Shown in pieces: positions 6,319-13,917 of a DNA stretch of 32,711 nt. The stretch's first letter is position 1, and each line of letters begins with the position of its first letter. This DNA comes from Eubacteriaceae bacterium. GTDB taxonomy: Bacteria; Bacillota; Clostridia; Peptostreptococcales; Anaerovoracaceae. The translations under genes were made by a program, and so were the position numbers. The stretch lies in NCBI GenBank assembly GCA_022652985.1, contig JALCRY010000028.1, positions 1 to 32,711 of the forward strand, written 5' to 3'. The notes beneath the pieces were generated by a model. It did no database searches and had not been told where the DNA came from. It worked only from the letters and a program-made list of their open reading frames with translations.

Positions 6319-7548
6319 CTAAAGGCTCTTTAAATACATTTTATCCTCGCAGCAAACTATCTGCACCCGATCGCTGTAAATAGCTTCGATCTTCCTGATG
6401 CTGTCCCGGTACTGCCCCAGGATATCATTGTGATTTTCCGTAACGATGCTGTCCGCGATCTGCTTTGATTTATTTTGAACTCTCCTGCTGCCGGCATCCC
6501 CTGCCCGGACCAGTTTTTCATCGATGTGTATTTTTTTCAGAGGCGTCCTGCCCGCAGCATGCCCGGCCGTGCAAAGCGATCCGGATATTCCCTTCAGTAA
6601 TTTCGACCCGATATTTTTATTGTTGCGGTGATATACGGCAGTAATGATCTGGTCGCTCGCGATTTCATAATTATTCCCCTTTATTGCCAGGTCTTCACGT
6701 ATCATGCGCAGTGAATCGATATCGAAATTATCGGCAAGCACCACTTCGATCATTTTTGACAGCGAATAAAGCTGCAGTGAAATGCGGTAAAAATAAACTT
6801 CTTCCTGCATTTCCTTCCGGACATTCAGTATCCCCTTCCCTGTCACTTTTCTGGAAAGATAATTGCCGTTGTTTTTTCTCAAAGATTCCTCATAATATTT
6901 TATGTTCGCATTCGCTTCCCGCTGTATCCCGGCAACCTGCAGCAATTTAAAGCTTTTCATTTCCGGATTGTTTTTTATTGCCTTCATATCGTCCATGATC
7001 TGCTCCAGCATTTCCAGATCGCCTAAAATCCTGGACTGCTTGTCCAATTTACGCTCTGCCAGGATTTCATTCAGTGTCTCCTGAAGCGCTTCAAGCTTAT
7101 CGTCGATGTTCTTCAGGTAATATGTAGATGTGGCGGCTGATGCGGCAGAAAAAACAGAATCCGCTATGATGGCGATATTTGTTTTGCCTGTATCTATCAG
7201 ATCAATGTCCGCGTATTTTCCAAGTCCGTGCTTTTCTCCCTTCATATTAGCCATATACGCTCCGTTTTTTCGTTTCACCAGCATGTCAGGATAAACATCT
7301 TTGCCGTCAAACGTTATGGAATACACCGGATGCTGCCAAAAGTCATACGCTGCTTTATCCGCAAGCAGATCAGGGACACCCTGCAGAACCGAAGACAGTT
7401 CTGCAGCGCTGTCTTTAAGAATAGGGATCAGATCCTTTGAATCGCTGTCGAACTCCTCTGTTAAAGGCATGATTTCCATGCCGTAATTATCTTTCAGCAG
7501 CTTCAGATCTTTCTGTTTGCCGATAATGGCTTTCTTATTATCTTCCAT
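6319..7548 (-). CDS. Large protein of unknown function, first gene of a two-gene operon
   Basis: A 409-residue protein that I do not recognise. The N-terminal about 110 residues look globular (EIMPLTEEFDSDSKDLIPIL, then HPVYSITFDG...YPDMLVKRKNGAY). A weakly hydrophobic, Ala-rich stretch (about 122-143, TNIAIIADSVFSAASAATST) is followed by a long helical region (about 145-300) with coiled-coil character (NIDDKLEALQETLNEILAER). The tail is basic (330-365). No catalytic motif is apparent. The ATG at 7548 has GGGAGA upstream, and an extended -10 promoter lies 50 bp further up. The partner downstream has a GIY-YIG-like domain, so a nuclease-sensor or membrane-associated pair is one possibility, but this is speculative. 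Confidence 0.75.
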   Translation of the reverse strand: MEDNKKAIIGKQKDLKLLKDNYGMEIMPLTEEFDSDSKDLIPILKDSAAELSSVLQGVPDLLADKAAYDFWQHPVYSITFDGKDVYPDMLVKRKNGAYMANMKGEKHGLGKYADIDLIDTGKTNIAIIADSVFSAASAATSTYYLKNIDDKLEALQETLNEILAERKLDKQSRILGDLEMLEQIMDDMKAIKNNPEMKSFKLLQVAGIQREANANIKYYEESLRKNNGNYLSRKVTGKGILNVRKEMQEEVYFYRISLQLYSLSKMIEVVLADNFDIDSLRMIREDLAIKGNNYEIASDQIITAVYHRNNKNIGSKLLKGISGSLCTAGHAAGRTPLKKIHIDEKLVRAGDAGSRRVQNKSKQIADSIVTENHNDILGQYRDSIRKIEAIYSDRVQIVCCEDKMYLKSL

Positions 7549-7597
7549 ATTATTCTCCCAATATTGCCGGCACGCTGTCTGTAAATATCTACTCAGT

Positions 7598-7606
7598 ATT
7601 ATACCA
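7598..7606 (-). promoter_or_regulatory. Extended -10 promoter of the unknown two-gene operon
   Basis: Minus strand TGG-TATAAT, with the -10 hexamer at 7598-7603. A weak TTTATA or TGTTTA sits 15-17 bp upstream as a possible -35. The leader is about 45 nt. Confidence 0.6.
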
Positions 7607-7713
7607 TATCAAGACTTATATAAACACCACCGAAACGCCAGGCAAACACCGGCAGCGCAGTCATCTGATCCGTAAAATGAACTCAGATGTCATCTCCTGT
7701 TTCCTCATGAATA

Positions 7714-7722
7714 TGATATAAT
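7714..7722 (+). promoter_or_regulatory. Extended -10 promoter of the thioredoxin-like gene
   Basis: TGA-TATAAT with the hexamer at 7717-7722 and no obvious -35. This is the same extended -10 style as the neighbouring promoters. The ribosome binding site GAGGGG (about 7747-7752) precedes the ATG at 7761. Confidence 0.6.
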
Positions 7723-7760
7723 GTACGCAGAAACCATCTTGTACATGAGGGGAAATCAAA

Positions 7761-8351
7761 ATGAAAAAGAAGTCAATGATCATATGCGTGATCGCACTTG
7801 CCGTATTTACAGCCTTCGGGACTTACGGCTATTACTGCACCGCCAGAGCAGCCGTCATTTCGAATGCCTCGGCTTCCGCCGCAAACCCCTTTGCCAAGAT
7901 GAAAACTAAAGATATCAACGGCAGCAAAGTTACATATAAATCATTCGCCGGACACAAGATCACGATGATCAACGTCTGGGCCACATGGTGCGGTTACTGC
8001 GTGTCAGAAATGCCCGAGCTCCAGAAGATATCGAAAGAATACAGCAATAGCAGGAAAGTCCGCGTCATGGGAGTCATTACTCAGACCGATAATTCCACAG
8101 GAGCGATCCGCAGCGGACTCACTTCTTCTGAACGTACAAAAGCGAAGAAAATCATCAGGCAGACAGGAACTACCTACCATCAGCTGCTTGTAAGTTCATC
8201 GATGGCGTCAGTGCTTTCCGGCCTCGAAGCATTTCCGACCACATATTTTGTGAACAGCAAAGGAAAAATAATCGGCAGCCCGGTCCTCGGTGCACGCAGC
8301 AAGGCGCAGTGGGAATCGATAATAAAAGAAAAACTAAAAGCCGTATCGTAA
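7761..8351 (+). CDS. Exported TlpA/ResA-type thiol-disulfide oxidoreductase
   Basis: A 196-residue protein with an N-terminal signal/anchor helix (about 5-24) and a thioredoxin fold. The motif WATWCGYC puts the redox pair at Cys77 and Cys80, and the cis-proline is in AFPTTYFV (Pro159). The insert between the active-site helix and the cis-Pro is typical of TlpA/ResA proteins. It acts outside the membrane to reduce disulfides or an oxidised partner. In related Firmicutes such proteins support extracellular methionine sulfoxide reductases or cytochrome maturation. A cytosolic-type MsrA is encoded 1.2 kb away, but the two are separate transcription units. A second signal-like Cys (Cys26) is probably not a lipobox. 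The partner is unknown. Confidence 0.85.
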   Translation: MKKKSMIICVIALAVFTAFGTYGYYCTARAAVISNASASAANPFAKMKTKDINGSKVTYKSFAGHKITMINVWATWCGYCVSEMPELQKISKEYSNSRKVRVMGVITQTDNSTGAIRSGLTSSERTKAKKIIRQTGTTYHQLLVSSSMASVLSGLEAFPTTYFVNSKGKIIGSPVLGARSKAQWESIIKEKLKAVS

Positions 8352-8370
8352 GGATGTGTGCGGCTTTTAT
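8336..8370. terminator. Compact bidirectional terminator between convergent genes
   Basis: AAAAGCCG (8336-8343) pairs with CGGCTTTT (8361-8368). The hairpin overlaps the last codons of the thioredoxin-like gene and the stop of the minus-strand MazG-like gene, so it serves both. The T-runs are short on both sides. Confidence 0.6.
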
Positions 8371-8690
8371 AACTGATCGTACTTCAAACTTTTCCCCTTG
8401 CATTTCTCAACGGGATATTTGTTCTCGTTCTTTCTTAATTTATCCAGCATGATCTGTCCGATATCTGCACCCAGTCTGTCGGCCATCACAAAGCAGTAAT
8501 TCATCACATCCGCAAGTTCTTCGCATACGTGATCACGGTCGTAACTGCTGTCCCACTGGAAACATTCCAGCAGCTCTCCTGCCTCGATTGAAATGGATTT
8601 TGCCAGGTTTTCCGGACTGTGAAACTGATCCCAGTCGCGTTCCTGATTGAATATCACTATCTTCTCCTGAATATCCTGAATATCACTCAT
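8367..8690 (-). CDS. MazG-like nucleotide pyrophosphohydrolase
   Basis: A 107-residue protein of the all-alpha NTP pyrophosphohydrolase (MazG/RS21-C6/dCTPase) family. It shows the metal-binding motif EAGELLE (Glu36, Glu39) and EELADVMNY (Glu57/Glu58, Asp61), and the N-terminal W-x-x-F-H segment (RDWDQFHSPENLAKS) that contacts the base. Members hydrolyse NTPs or dNTPs, often non-canonical ones, to NMP and pyrophosphate, cleaning the nucleotide pool. It is full length for the single-domain subgroup. It stands alone, convergent with the thioredoxin-like gene and followed upstream by the 85-bp repeat array. Confidence 0.9.
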   Translation of the reverse strand: MSDIQDIQEKIVIFNQERDWDQFHSPENLAKSISIEAGELLECFQWDSSYDRDHVCEELADVMNYCFVMADRLGADIGQIMLDKLRKNENKYPVEKCKGKSLKYDQL

Positions 8691-8779
8691 TTATTTTTCC
8701 TGCTTTCTGAAACTATCTTACAGTAATTTTATACCTGCTCCGCACATGCCGCAAGTCGGCGTTCCCGCTCCAGTCAGAA

Positions 8780-9268
8780 TATACTTTTTTCATCGATCAC
8801 GATTGTTTGTATGCCCTATTCCCCATTTAGATGAGGTCTGCAGTGCCGATATCAGGCCGATGGGGTATACTTTTTCGCTGATCACGGACGTTTGTATGCC
8901 CTATTCCGCGATTAGATGAGGTCTGCAGTGCTGATATCCGGCCAATGGGATATACGTTTTCTTCTATCACGGCTGTTTGTATGCCCTATTCCGCGATTAG
9001 ATGAGGTCTGCAGTGCCGATATCAGGCCGATGGGGTATACGTTTACGCTGATCACGACCGTTTGTATACCCTATTCCGCGATTAGATGAGGTCTGCAGTA
9101 ATGATATCCGGCCAACGGGGTATACGTTTACGCTGATCACGACCGTTTGTATACCCTATTCCGCGATTAGATGAGGTCTGCAGTGCCGATATCCGGCCAA
9201 CGGGGTATACGTTTTCTTCTATCACGACCGTTTGTATACCCTATTCCGCGATTAGATGAGGTCTGCAG
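8780..9268. repeat. Tandem array of 85-bp repeats (five full and one partial copy)
   Basis: Units begin at about 8780, 8866, 8951, 9036, 9121 and 9206. The period is 85 bp (86 for the first), and the last unit stops after about 63 bp at a CTGCAG. Every unit shares TTAGATGAGGTCTGCAG and a TATAC...GTATRCCC pair. In the later units this is a perfect inverted repeat, GGGTATAC / GTATACCC, with a 23-bp spacer. Most units also carry GCCG-ATATC-CGGC or a near copy. Variants alternate (CGCTGATCAC versus CTTCTATCAC in the spacer), showing copying between units. The period is not a multiple of 3 and no frame is conserved, so the array is not coding. It fills the gap between the MazG-like gene and msrA (8691-9554, otherwise empty). 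Confidence 0.95.
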
Positions 9269-9377
9269 GCCTGCAAAGCGGCCGACAGACCTTACTGCTG
9301 CACCGCAAAGAGCAGCAGGCGGGTGAATGGAGTTGTTAATAAATGGCCCAGGTACAGAATCAGTATCATATGAACTT

Positions 9378-9447
9378 CTGCTTTTGAACCACTGCTTTTG
9401 AACCATTGCTTTTGAACCTCTGCTTTTGAGCCCTTGCTTTTGAACCA
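9378..9447. repeat. Five tandem copies of a 14-bp repeat
   Basis: The consensus is YTGCTTTTGAACCA, with copies starting at 9378, 9392, 9406, 9420 and 9434 and one to three changes each. A partial sixth copy (CTGCTT) follows. It lies just upstream of the msrA promoter and may vary in copy number by slippage. Confidence 0.9.
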
Positions 9448-9477
9448 CTGCTTCCACGCAGAAAAATGCTGCGGATG

Positions 9478-9506
9478 TGATAGAAAACCGATTATGCGGA
9501 TATAAT
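9478..9506 (+). promoter_or_regulatory. Probable msrA promoter
   Basis: There is a perfect -10 TATAAT at 9501-9506 and a weak -35 (TGATAG, 9478-9483) with 17-bp spacing. It is placed 30 bp after the 14-bp repeats and about 50 bp before the start codon. Confidence 0.5.
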
Positions 9507-9554
9507 AGCATTACGGAAATCAATACCGGCAATGGCCGGGGAAGGCGGTGCAAT

Positions 9555-10058
9555 ATGAACAGCAATCACACAATTTATCTCGCGGGCGGATGCTTCTGGG
9601 GCGTGCAGGAATACTTCAGCCGCATTCCGGGAGTGATCGAGACCGAAGTCGGCTATGCGCAGGGTTTTACGGATGACCCGACGTATGAGGACGTCTGCTA
9701 TAAGGACACCGGTTATGCGGAGACCGTGAAGGTGGTATTCGATGATGCAGTAATACCTCTGGAGAAGATCCTCTACGCGTACTTCAAGATCATTGACCCG
9801 ACGCTTATCGACCGTCAGGGCATGGATATGGGGCATCAGTACCGCACGGGTATTTACTACACCGCTGAAGATGACCGCGGACCGATCGAAGCGTACATGG
9901 CGGAAGAACAGAAAAAATATCCGGGGAAACAGATATGGACCGAGCTCGAAAAGATCGAGACTTTTTATACGGCCGAAGATTATCATCAGGATTACCTGAA
10001 GAAAAATCCGCGCGGCTACTGCCATGTGGACATGCATAAAGCAGACGAGTTCGAGTAA
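9555..10058 (+). CDS. msrA: Peptide-methionine (S)-S-oxide reductase
   Basis: A 167-residue MsrA that repairs the S-epimer of methionine sulfoxide in proteins. The active-site motif AGGCFWG gives catalytic Cys13. Other family hallmarks are MGHQYRTGIYY, the IETFYTAEDYHQDYL segment and the terminal NPRGYCHVD. A usual GHAE motif reads GYAE here. The true start is the ATG at 9555, after an AAGGCGG ribosome binding site. A longer in-frame extension back to 9477 has no family support and would overlap the promoter. There is no fused MsrB domain and no MsrB gene nearby. Just past the stop a 14-bp piece of the C-terminal coding sequence (CAGACGAGTTCGAG) is repeated, a small recent duplication. Confidence 0.96.
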   Translation: MNSNHTIYLAGGCFWGVQEYFSRIPGVIETEVGYAQGFTDDPTYEDVCYKDTGYAETVKVVFDDAVIPLEKILYAYFKIIDPTLIDRQGMDMGHQYRTGIYYTAEDDRGPIEAYMAEEQKKYPGKQIWTELEKIETFYTAEDYHQDYLKKNPRGYCHVDMHKADEFE

Positions 10059-10104
10059 ACAGACGAGTTCGAACAGGCCAACAAGCTCAAATAAGCGTGA
10101 GTAT

Positions 10105-10134
10105 AAAAAAGCCTGCGGCATCATTGCCGCAGGC
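10105..10134 (-). terminator. Terminator of the AGCS transporter gene
   Basis: A perfect 10-bp inverted repeat, GCCTGCGGCA (10111-10120) / TGCCGCAGGC (10125-10134), has a TCAT loop. It is followed on the minus strand by six Ts (10105-10110). Confidence 0.9.
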
Positions 10135-10172
10135 CGTTGTTTTGCTGTTTTCTTTTCCCGGCTGCCTGAGGA

Positions 10173-11612
10173 CTAAGCGTCCAGTTTCAGGTCTTCTTCA
10201 TGCCAGCAATCGAGATTGTCGAGGCCGATATCCGAACCCAGGAAGTTCAGCGGCTTGCCGGCTTTCTTCTTCGCCATGTAGTCATGGTAGGCCGCGAAGG
10301 CTTTGTCCCTCAGCAGGAATATCGCGATCAGGTTGATCGTGGCCATTGCCGCCATGATGATGTCGGCGACGCTCCACGCCACTTCCATGCTTACCATCGC
10401 ACCGATGAAGACTACAAATGTGCAGATCAGTTTGAACACGACCATAGCACTCTCGGACGATGTTATGAACTTCATATTGGCTTCCGCGTAATAGAAATTA
10501 CCGATCACGGACGAGAACGCGAACAGGAAGATGCTGATCGTTACGAACAGGATCCCGATCGAGCCCATCTGTGATTTAAGAGCCTGCTGCACGAACGGGA
10601 TGCCGTTGAGCAGCTGTCCGTTTGCATCAACAGCTCCGAGCTGATTTGAAAGCAGGTCGATGAAGGCTGTTGTCGAGCAGATGATCAGCGTGTCGATATA
10701 AACCGAAATCGACTGTACAGCTCCCTGCTTGGCAGGATGCGAGGTGTCTGCTGATGCTGCGGCGTTCGGTGCCGAGCCCATGCCGGCCTCGTTCGAGAAC
10801 AGACCTCTCTTGATGCCGTATACGATGCATGATCCGACGAAGCCGCCGCTCATGGCTTTGAAGTCAAAAGCATTGCTGAAGATCAGCGCGAAAGCATCAG
10901 GAACGTGCGTGATGTTCTTGAAGAATACGAACATGCCCACAACGATGTACAGGATAGCCATTACCGGTACCATGATGCCGGAAAGCTTGCCGATGAACTG
11001 ACCTTTGGCGAAAAAGCAGTAAGCCGCAAGAAGCGCCATTACTGCACCGATGATCACCGGCCAGTGTGTGCTCGTGAAGTTCGGGATGTAATACGCGAAC
11101 GACGACGCGATCGTGTACGACTGGAGCTCATTGAATCCGAACGCATAAGTCAGTATCAGTATTACGGCAAAAAGCACGCCGAGCCATCTCTTGTTGAGTC
11201 CTTTTTCAATGTAATAGGCAGGGCCGCCCTTAAATCCGTTTTTCTCATCTTTCTGCTTGTATATCTGCGCCAGCGTCGACTCTACAAATGCCGATGCGCT
11301 CCCGAAAATAGCCATGAGCCACATCCAGAATACTGCGCCCGGGCCGCCGATGACGATAGCCGTCGTAACGCCCGCGACATTTCCGGTGCCGACTCTTGAC
11401 GCTGTCGCTACCATGAGCGACTGAAACGAAGACATGTTATCGCTGCTCTGCGGTTTTTCGATCATTGAGCGGAGGCCGTCCGGAATGAGCCGGATCTGTG
11501 CAAAACCGATCTTGATCGTGAAATAAACACCTGCCGCTATGAGCAGGAAGATAAGATAGTACGTATAAATATATCCGTCCACCTTGTCGAGAATCATTCC
11601 AAGTTCTGTCAT
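10173..11612 (-). CDS. AGCS-family sodium/proton:amino-acid (alanine/glycine) symporter
   Basis: A 479-residue polytopic membrane protein of the alanine-or-glycine:cation symporter family. It has about ten hydrophobic segments and the family stretches RVGTGNVAGVTTAIVIGGPG, FWMWLMAIFGSASAFVESTL and RGLFSNEAGMGSAPNAAA. It would import alanine, glycine or a related small amino acid with Na+ or H+. The start is set at the ATG at 11612, which has AAGGAGAGG just upstream; a longer frame to 11738 runs into the upstream gene's 3' flank and lacks support. It is preceded by its own promoter, yet lies directly downstream of the RraA/amidohydrolase operon in the same direction. A link to that pathway's substrate or product is therefore plausible but not proven. 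Confidence 0.92.
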   Translation of the reverse strand: MTELGMILDKVDGYIYTYYLIFLLIAAGVYFTIKIGFAQIRLIPDGLRSMIEKPQSSDNMSSFQSLMVATASRVGTGNVAGVTTAIVIGGPGAVFWMWLMAIFGSASAFVESTLAQIYKQKDEKNGFKGGPAYYIEKGLNKRWLGVLFAVILILTYAFGFNELQSYTIASSFAYYIPNFTSTHWPVIIGAVMALLAAYCFFAKGQFIGKLSGIMVPVMAILYIVVGMFVFFKNITHVPDAFALIFSNAFDFKAMSGGFVGSCIVYGIKRGLFSNEAGMGSAPNAAASADTSHPAKQGAVQSISVYIDTLIICSTTAFIDLLSNQLGAVDANGQLLNGIPFVQQALKSQMGSIGILFVTISIFLFAFSSVIGNFYYAEANMKFITSSESAMVVFKLICTFVVFIGAMVSMEVAWSVADIIMAAMATINLIAIFLLRDKAFAAYHDYMAKKKAGKPLNFLGSDIGLDNLDCWHEEDLKLDA

Positions 11613-11667
11613 TTCCCTCTCCTTAAAAATAATAATAGGTAATAAATGATATAATACAACAATTTGC

Positions 11668-11696
11668 ATTATATAATGTAAATACGGCAGACGCAA
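11668..11696 (-). promoter_or_regulatory. Promoter of the AGCS gene with overlapping inverted repeat
   Basis: On the minus strand, -35 TTGCGT (11691-11696) and -10 TATAAT (11668-11673) are 17 bp apart. An inverted repeat (CGGCAG...CAACA / TGTTG...CTGCCG, about 11685-11716) covers the -35. It could be a regulator site, or a terminator of the upstream operon that overlaps the promoter. Confidence 0.5.
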
Positions 11697-11734
11697 CAAT
11701 TTCTGTTGTCCTGCCGCATTTTTGCTCATCATGT

Positions 11735-12562
11735 TCAATTATTATTTTCAATCTGTTTGCCGTAGGCGAAGATCTCCGGCCGCATAAGCGAAACGTACTG
11801 TTTCTCCTCCCGGAACTTCAGCGCGCCTGCGGTGTCGAGCTCCGCCATCAGAAGCTGCTCCGTGTCGTCCGCGATCGCCGCGATGCTGCCGTCGTAATTG
11901 ACCGCCATCGTCTCGCCGCAGAAATCCATGCCGCCTTCCGTCCCGACGCGATTGATCATTACTGCATTCACGCCGTTCTGATACGCCGGGATCCTGATCT
12001 CCCACCTGAATATTTCCAGCGGTTCGCTCTTGTCGTTCGCGACCGGCACGATAATCAGATCCGCGCCTTTCAGCACGCAGGTCCGGAAGCTCTCCGGAAA
12101 ATGCCGGTCAAAACAGACGATCATGCCGATCCTGCCGACAGATGTTTCGACTACATTGTAGCCCTCATCGCCCGGGGTGAAGTAATGCTGCTCGTAGTAA
12201 TGCGGCGCGCATACTATGTGGTTCTTTTTCTGTATCCCGAGGATCTCGCCTTCCTCCGAAATGATCATCATCGATGCGTAGATTTTCCCGTCAATGAGGA
12301 AATTGTGCGCGATCACCGCGATGATGCCGTTCTCTCTGCAGGCGGCGCGTAATGTCTGTATGCACGGATCGTCGATAGTGACCGCGATGTCGTCCGCAGC
12401 CAGGTCCGGATACTGCGGGGCGTAATAGCCGAGCTGCCCTTCCGGAAAGCATACGAGCTGCGCACCTGCTGCCGCCGCCTTTTCTATTAAGTCGACTGAC
12501 TTTCTTACATTCTCTTCCCTGTCCCGGCTCACTCTCATCTGAGCCGCCGCAATTATTATCAT
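11735..12562 (-). CDS. Nitrilase-superfamily (carbon-nitrogen hydrolase) amidohydrolase
   Basis: A 275-residue enzyme with the Glu-Lys-Cys triad of the superfamily: FPEG (Glu41), KKNH (Lys113 is the likely catalytic one) and VCFDRHFPE (Cys150). Members hydrolyse C-N bonds of amides, N-carbamoyl compounds or, less often, nitriles. The sequence looks closest to the carbamoylputrescine/N-carbamoyl-amino-acid amidase and omega-amidase groups; the substrate cannot be set by eye. It begins 12 bp after the third RraA-like gene and has a GGAGG ribosome binding site, so it belongs to that operon. It would release ammonia plus an acid that could feed the aldolase-like enzymes (inference). Confidence 0.88.
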   Translation of the reverse strand: MIIIAAAQMRVSRDREENVRKSVDLIEKAAAAGAQLVCFPEGQLGYYAPQYPDLAADDIAVTIDDPCIQTLRAACRENGIIAVIAHNFLIDGKIYASMMIISEEGEILGIQKKNHIVCAPHYYEQHYFTPGDEGYNVVETSVGRIGMIVCFDRHFPESFRTCVLKGADLIIVPVANDKSEPLEIFRWEIRIPAYQNGVNAVMINRVGTEGGMDFCGETMAVNYDGSIAAIADDTEQLLMAELDTAGALKFREEKQYVSLMRPEIFAYGKQIENNN

Positions 12563-12574
12563 GCCGTTCCTCCG

Positions 12575-13225
12575 TTATCTGATATCGTCTTTAGTCATTC
12601 CCAGTTTCTCGTAAAAGCCCATGAGTTCAACTGTGGTCTTTCCCTGTTCGTACAGTTTTCTCATCTCATCCTCTTTATCCCTTTTGGCCGCTGCTTTCTG
12701 CAGCACTTCTTCGGCGTCCGCTTTTCTGACTACGACCACGCCGTCGCCGTCGCCGACTATCACATCGCCGGCCTCCACTATTACTCCGCCGCATGCCATC
12801 GGCTCATCGATCGCCCCGAGTTGTTCCTTCACGGTGCCGTTCGGGCTGACTCCCCTGACAAACATCGGAAAACCGAGATCTATGATATCCTCGCGGTCCC
12901 TGCAGGCCCCGTCTATTACTGCACCTTTGATGCCGCGTGCCATACATGAAGTCGCGAACATATCGCCGAAAACGCCTCTGTCCGTATAGCCCTTGCAGCT
13001 GATGACCAGCACCGTGCCCGGTTTCGCCACGGCTATCGCCTTGTGTATTGTGAGGTTGTCGCCCGGCACGCATTCGACTGTCATGGCAACGCCAGCGCAT
13101 TTCATCCTGTAATGCAGCGGCATTATTTCTGCGGCCATTGCTCCCTCGAGCCCCTGATTGTCGCAGATGTTGCCGGTCGGTATGCCGTAGAATTTCCCGG
13201 CCGTTTCATATATGTCAGACATCAT
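12575..13225 (-). CDS. RraA-family protein (HMG/oxaloacetate aldolase-like), copy 1
   Basis: A 216-residue member of the RraA / 4-hydroxy-4-methyl-2-oxoglutarate aldolase family. The metal/pyruvate-binding signature is intact: GDMFATSCMARGIKGAVIDG then ACRD, with Arg109 and Asp110. Enzymes of this family cleave 4-hydroxy-2-oxo acids to pyruvate and may decarboxylate oxaloacetate; E. coli RraA itself instead inhibits RNase E. The C-terminal helix (about 165-216) is longer than in RraA. The start overlaps the upstream gene's stop (ATGATGA) and has AAGGAGG, so it is coupled to its paralogue. It is the last of three paralogues and precedes the amidohydrolase. Catalysis is more likely than RNase E regulation, because three copies sit in a metabolic operon. 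Confidence 0.85.
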   Translation of the reverse strand: MMSDIYETAGKFYGIPTGNICDNQGLEGAMAAEIMPLHYRMKCAGVAMTVECVPGDNLTIHKAIAVAKPGTVLVISCKGYTDRGVFGDMFATSCMARGIKGAVIDGACRDREDIIDLGFPMFVRGVSPNGTVKEQLGAIDEPMACGGVIVEAGDVIVGDGDGVVVVRKADAEEVLQKAAAKRDKEDEMRKLYEQGKTTVELMGFYEKLGMTKDDIR

Positions 13226-13917
13226 TTGTCCTCCTTCTCTTTTTTCAGCATGTGCTCGTAATCATACTTTTTGTCGAGGTCTCCCATGCTCCTGCCGGCT
13301 TTGAGTTCGGCGCACATATCGTCTTCTTTTTTCTGCAGCTCTTCGGCCTTCACGATCGTATCGTCCAGCATCACCTGCGGAATGAAGACGACGCCGCTCT
13401 TGTCGGCGCAGACGATGTCGCCCGGGTGCACCTGCACATCGCCGAACCTGATCATTTCATTGGTCGACTGCTCGATGAGATGGCCCCTCGCCGTAGCCAC
13501 GACTCTTCCGCGCGCATATACCTGGTAGTCCAGTTCGTCGTAATCCTGGATGTCGCGGCAGGCGCCGTCTATTACTGTTCCTGCGAGCCCCTTCATTTTA
13601 GAGGCCGTTGCCAGCAGCCCGCCCCAGCAGTTCACATCGACCTTGCCGCCGTTGGCGATAACGATCACATCGCCTGCCTCGGCAGCTTCTATGGCATTGA
13701 CACACATATGCCCTTTTGACTTTGTCGTTCCGGCCGCAGTGATCTGCACGGTGACAGCACGGCCGACAATGTTTTTCTGCGGTGTCGTCATCGGTTCCAC
13801 TCCCCACGGGAAGAAATGATATCCGAGCGCATCGAGCGCATCCGCAATATTTGTTGTCTCGAGTCTCTCGAGTCTTTTCCTGTATTTTTCATCGAACGAT
13901 TCCTTTGAGATCATCAT
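13222..13917 (-). CDS. RraA-family protein (HMG/oxaloacetate aldolase-like), copy 2
   Basis: A 231-residue paralogue with the signature WGGLLATASKMKGLAGTVID then GACRD (Arg121, Asp122). It is clearly diverged from the other two copies, so it is an old paralogue and not a recent duplication. It keeps the extra C-terminal helical tail (about 185-231) rich in Lys and Glu. The start is an ATG at 13917 directly abutting the stop of copy 3, with AAAGGAGG 8 bp upstream; a second ATG follows immediately. RraA-fold enzymes work as trimers or hexamers with the active site at the subunit interface, so three co-translated paralogues could form a hetero-oligomer (inference). Confidence 0.85.
   Translation of the reverse strand: MMISKESFDEKYRKRLERLETTNIADALDALGYHFFPWGVEPMTTPQKNIVGRAVTVQITAAGTTKSKGHMCVNAIEAAEAGDVIVIANGGKVDVNCWGGLLATASKMKGLAGTVIDGACRDIQDYDELDYQVYARGRVVATARGHLIEQSTNEMIRFGDVQVHPGDIVCADKSGVVFIPQVMLDDTIVKAEELQKKEDDMCAELKAGRSMGDLDKKYDYEHMLKKEKEDK

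Noticed and set aside
8780..9268. CRISPR array
   Set aside because: The full 85-bp unit repeats with no unique spacers, the units are degenerate, and no cas genes are present.
9477..9554. Longer MsrA start
   Set aside because: The extra N-terminal residues have no family support and overlap the -10 box; the ATG at 9555 has a ribosome binding site.
9167..9565. Minus-strand 132-residue ORF across the repeats
   Set aside because: It only translates the 85-bp and 14-bp repeats and overlaps the msrA promoter and start; there is no support as a gene.
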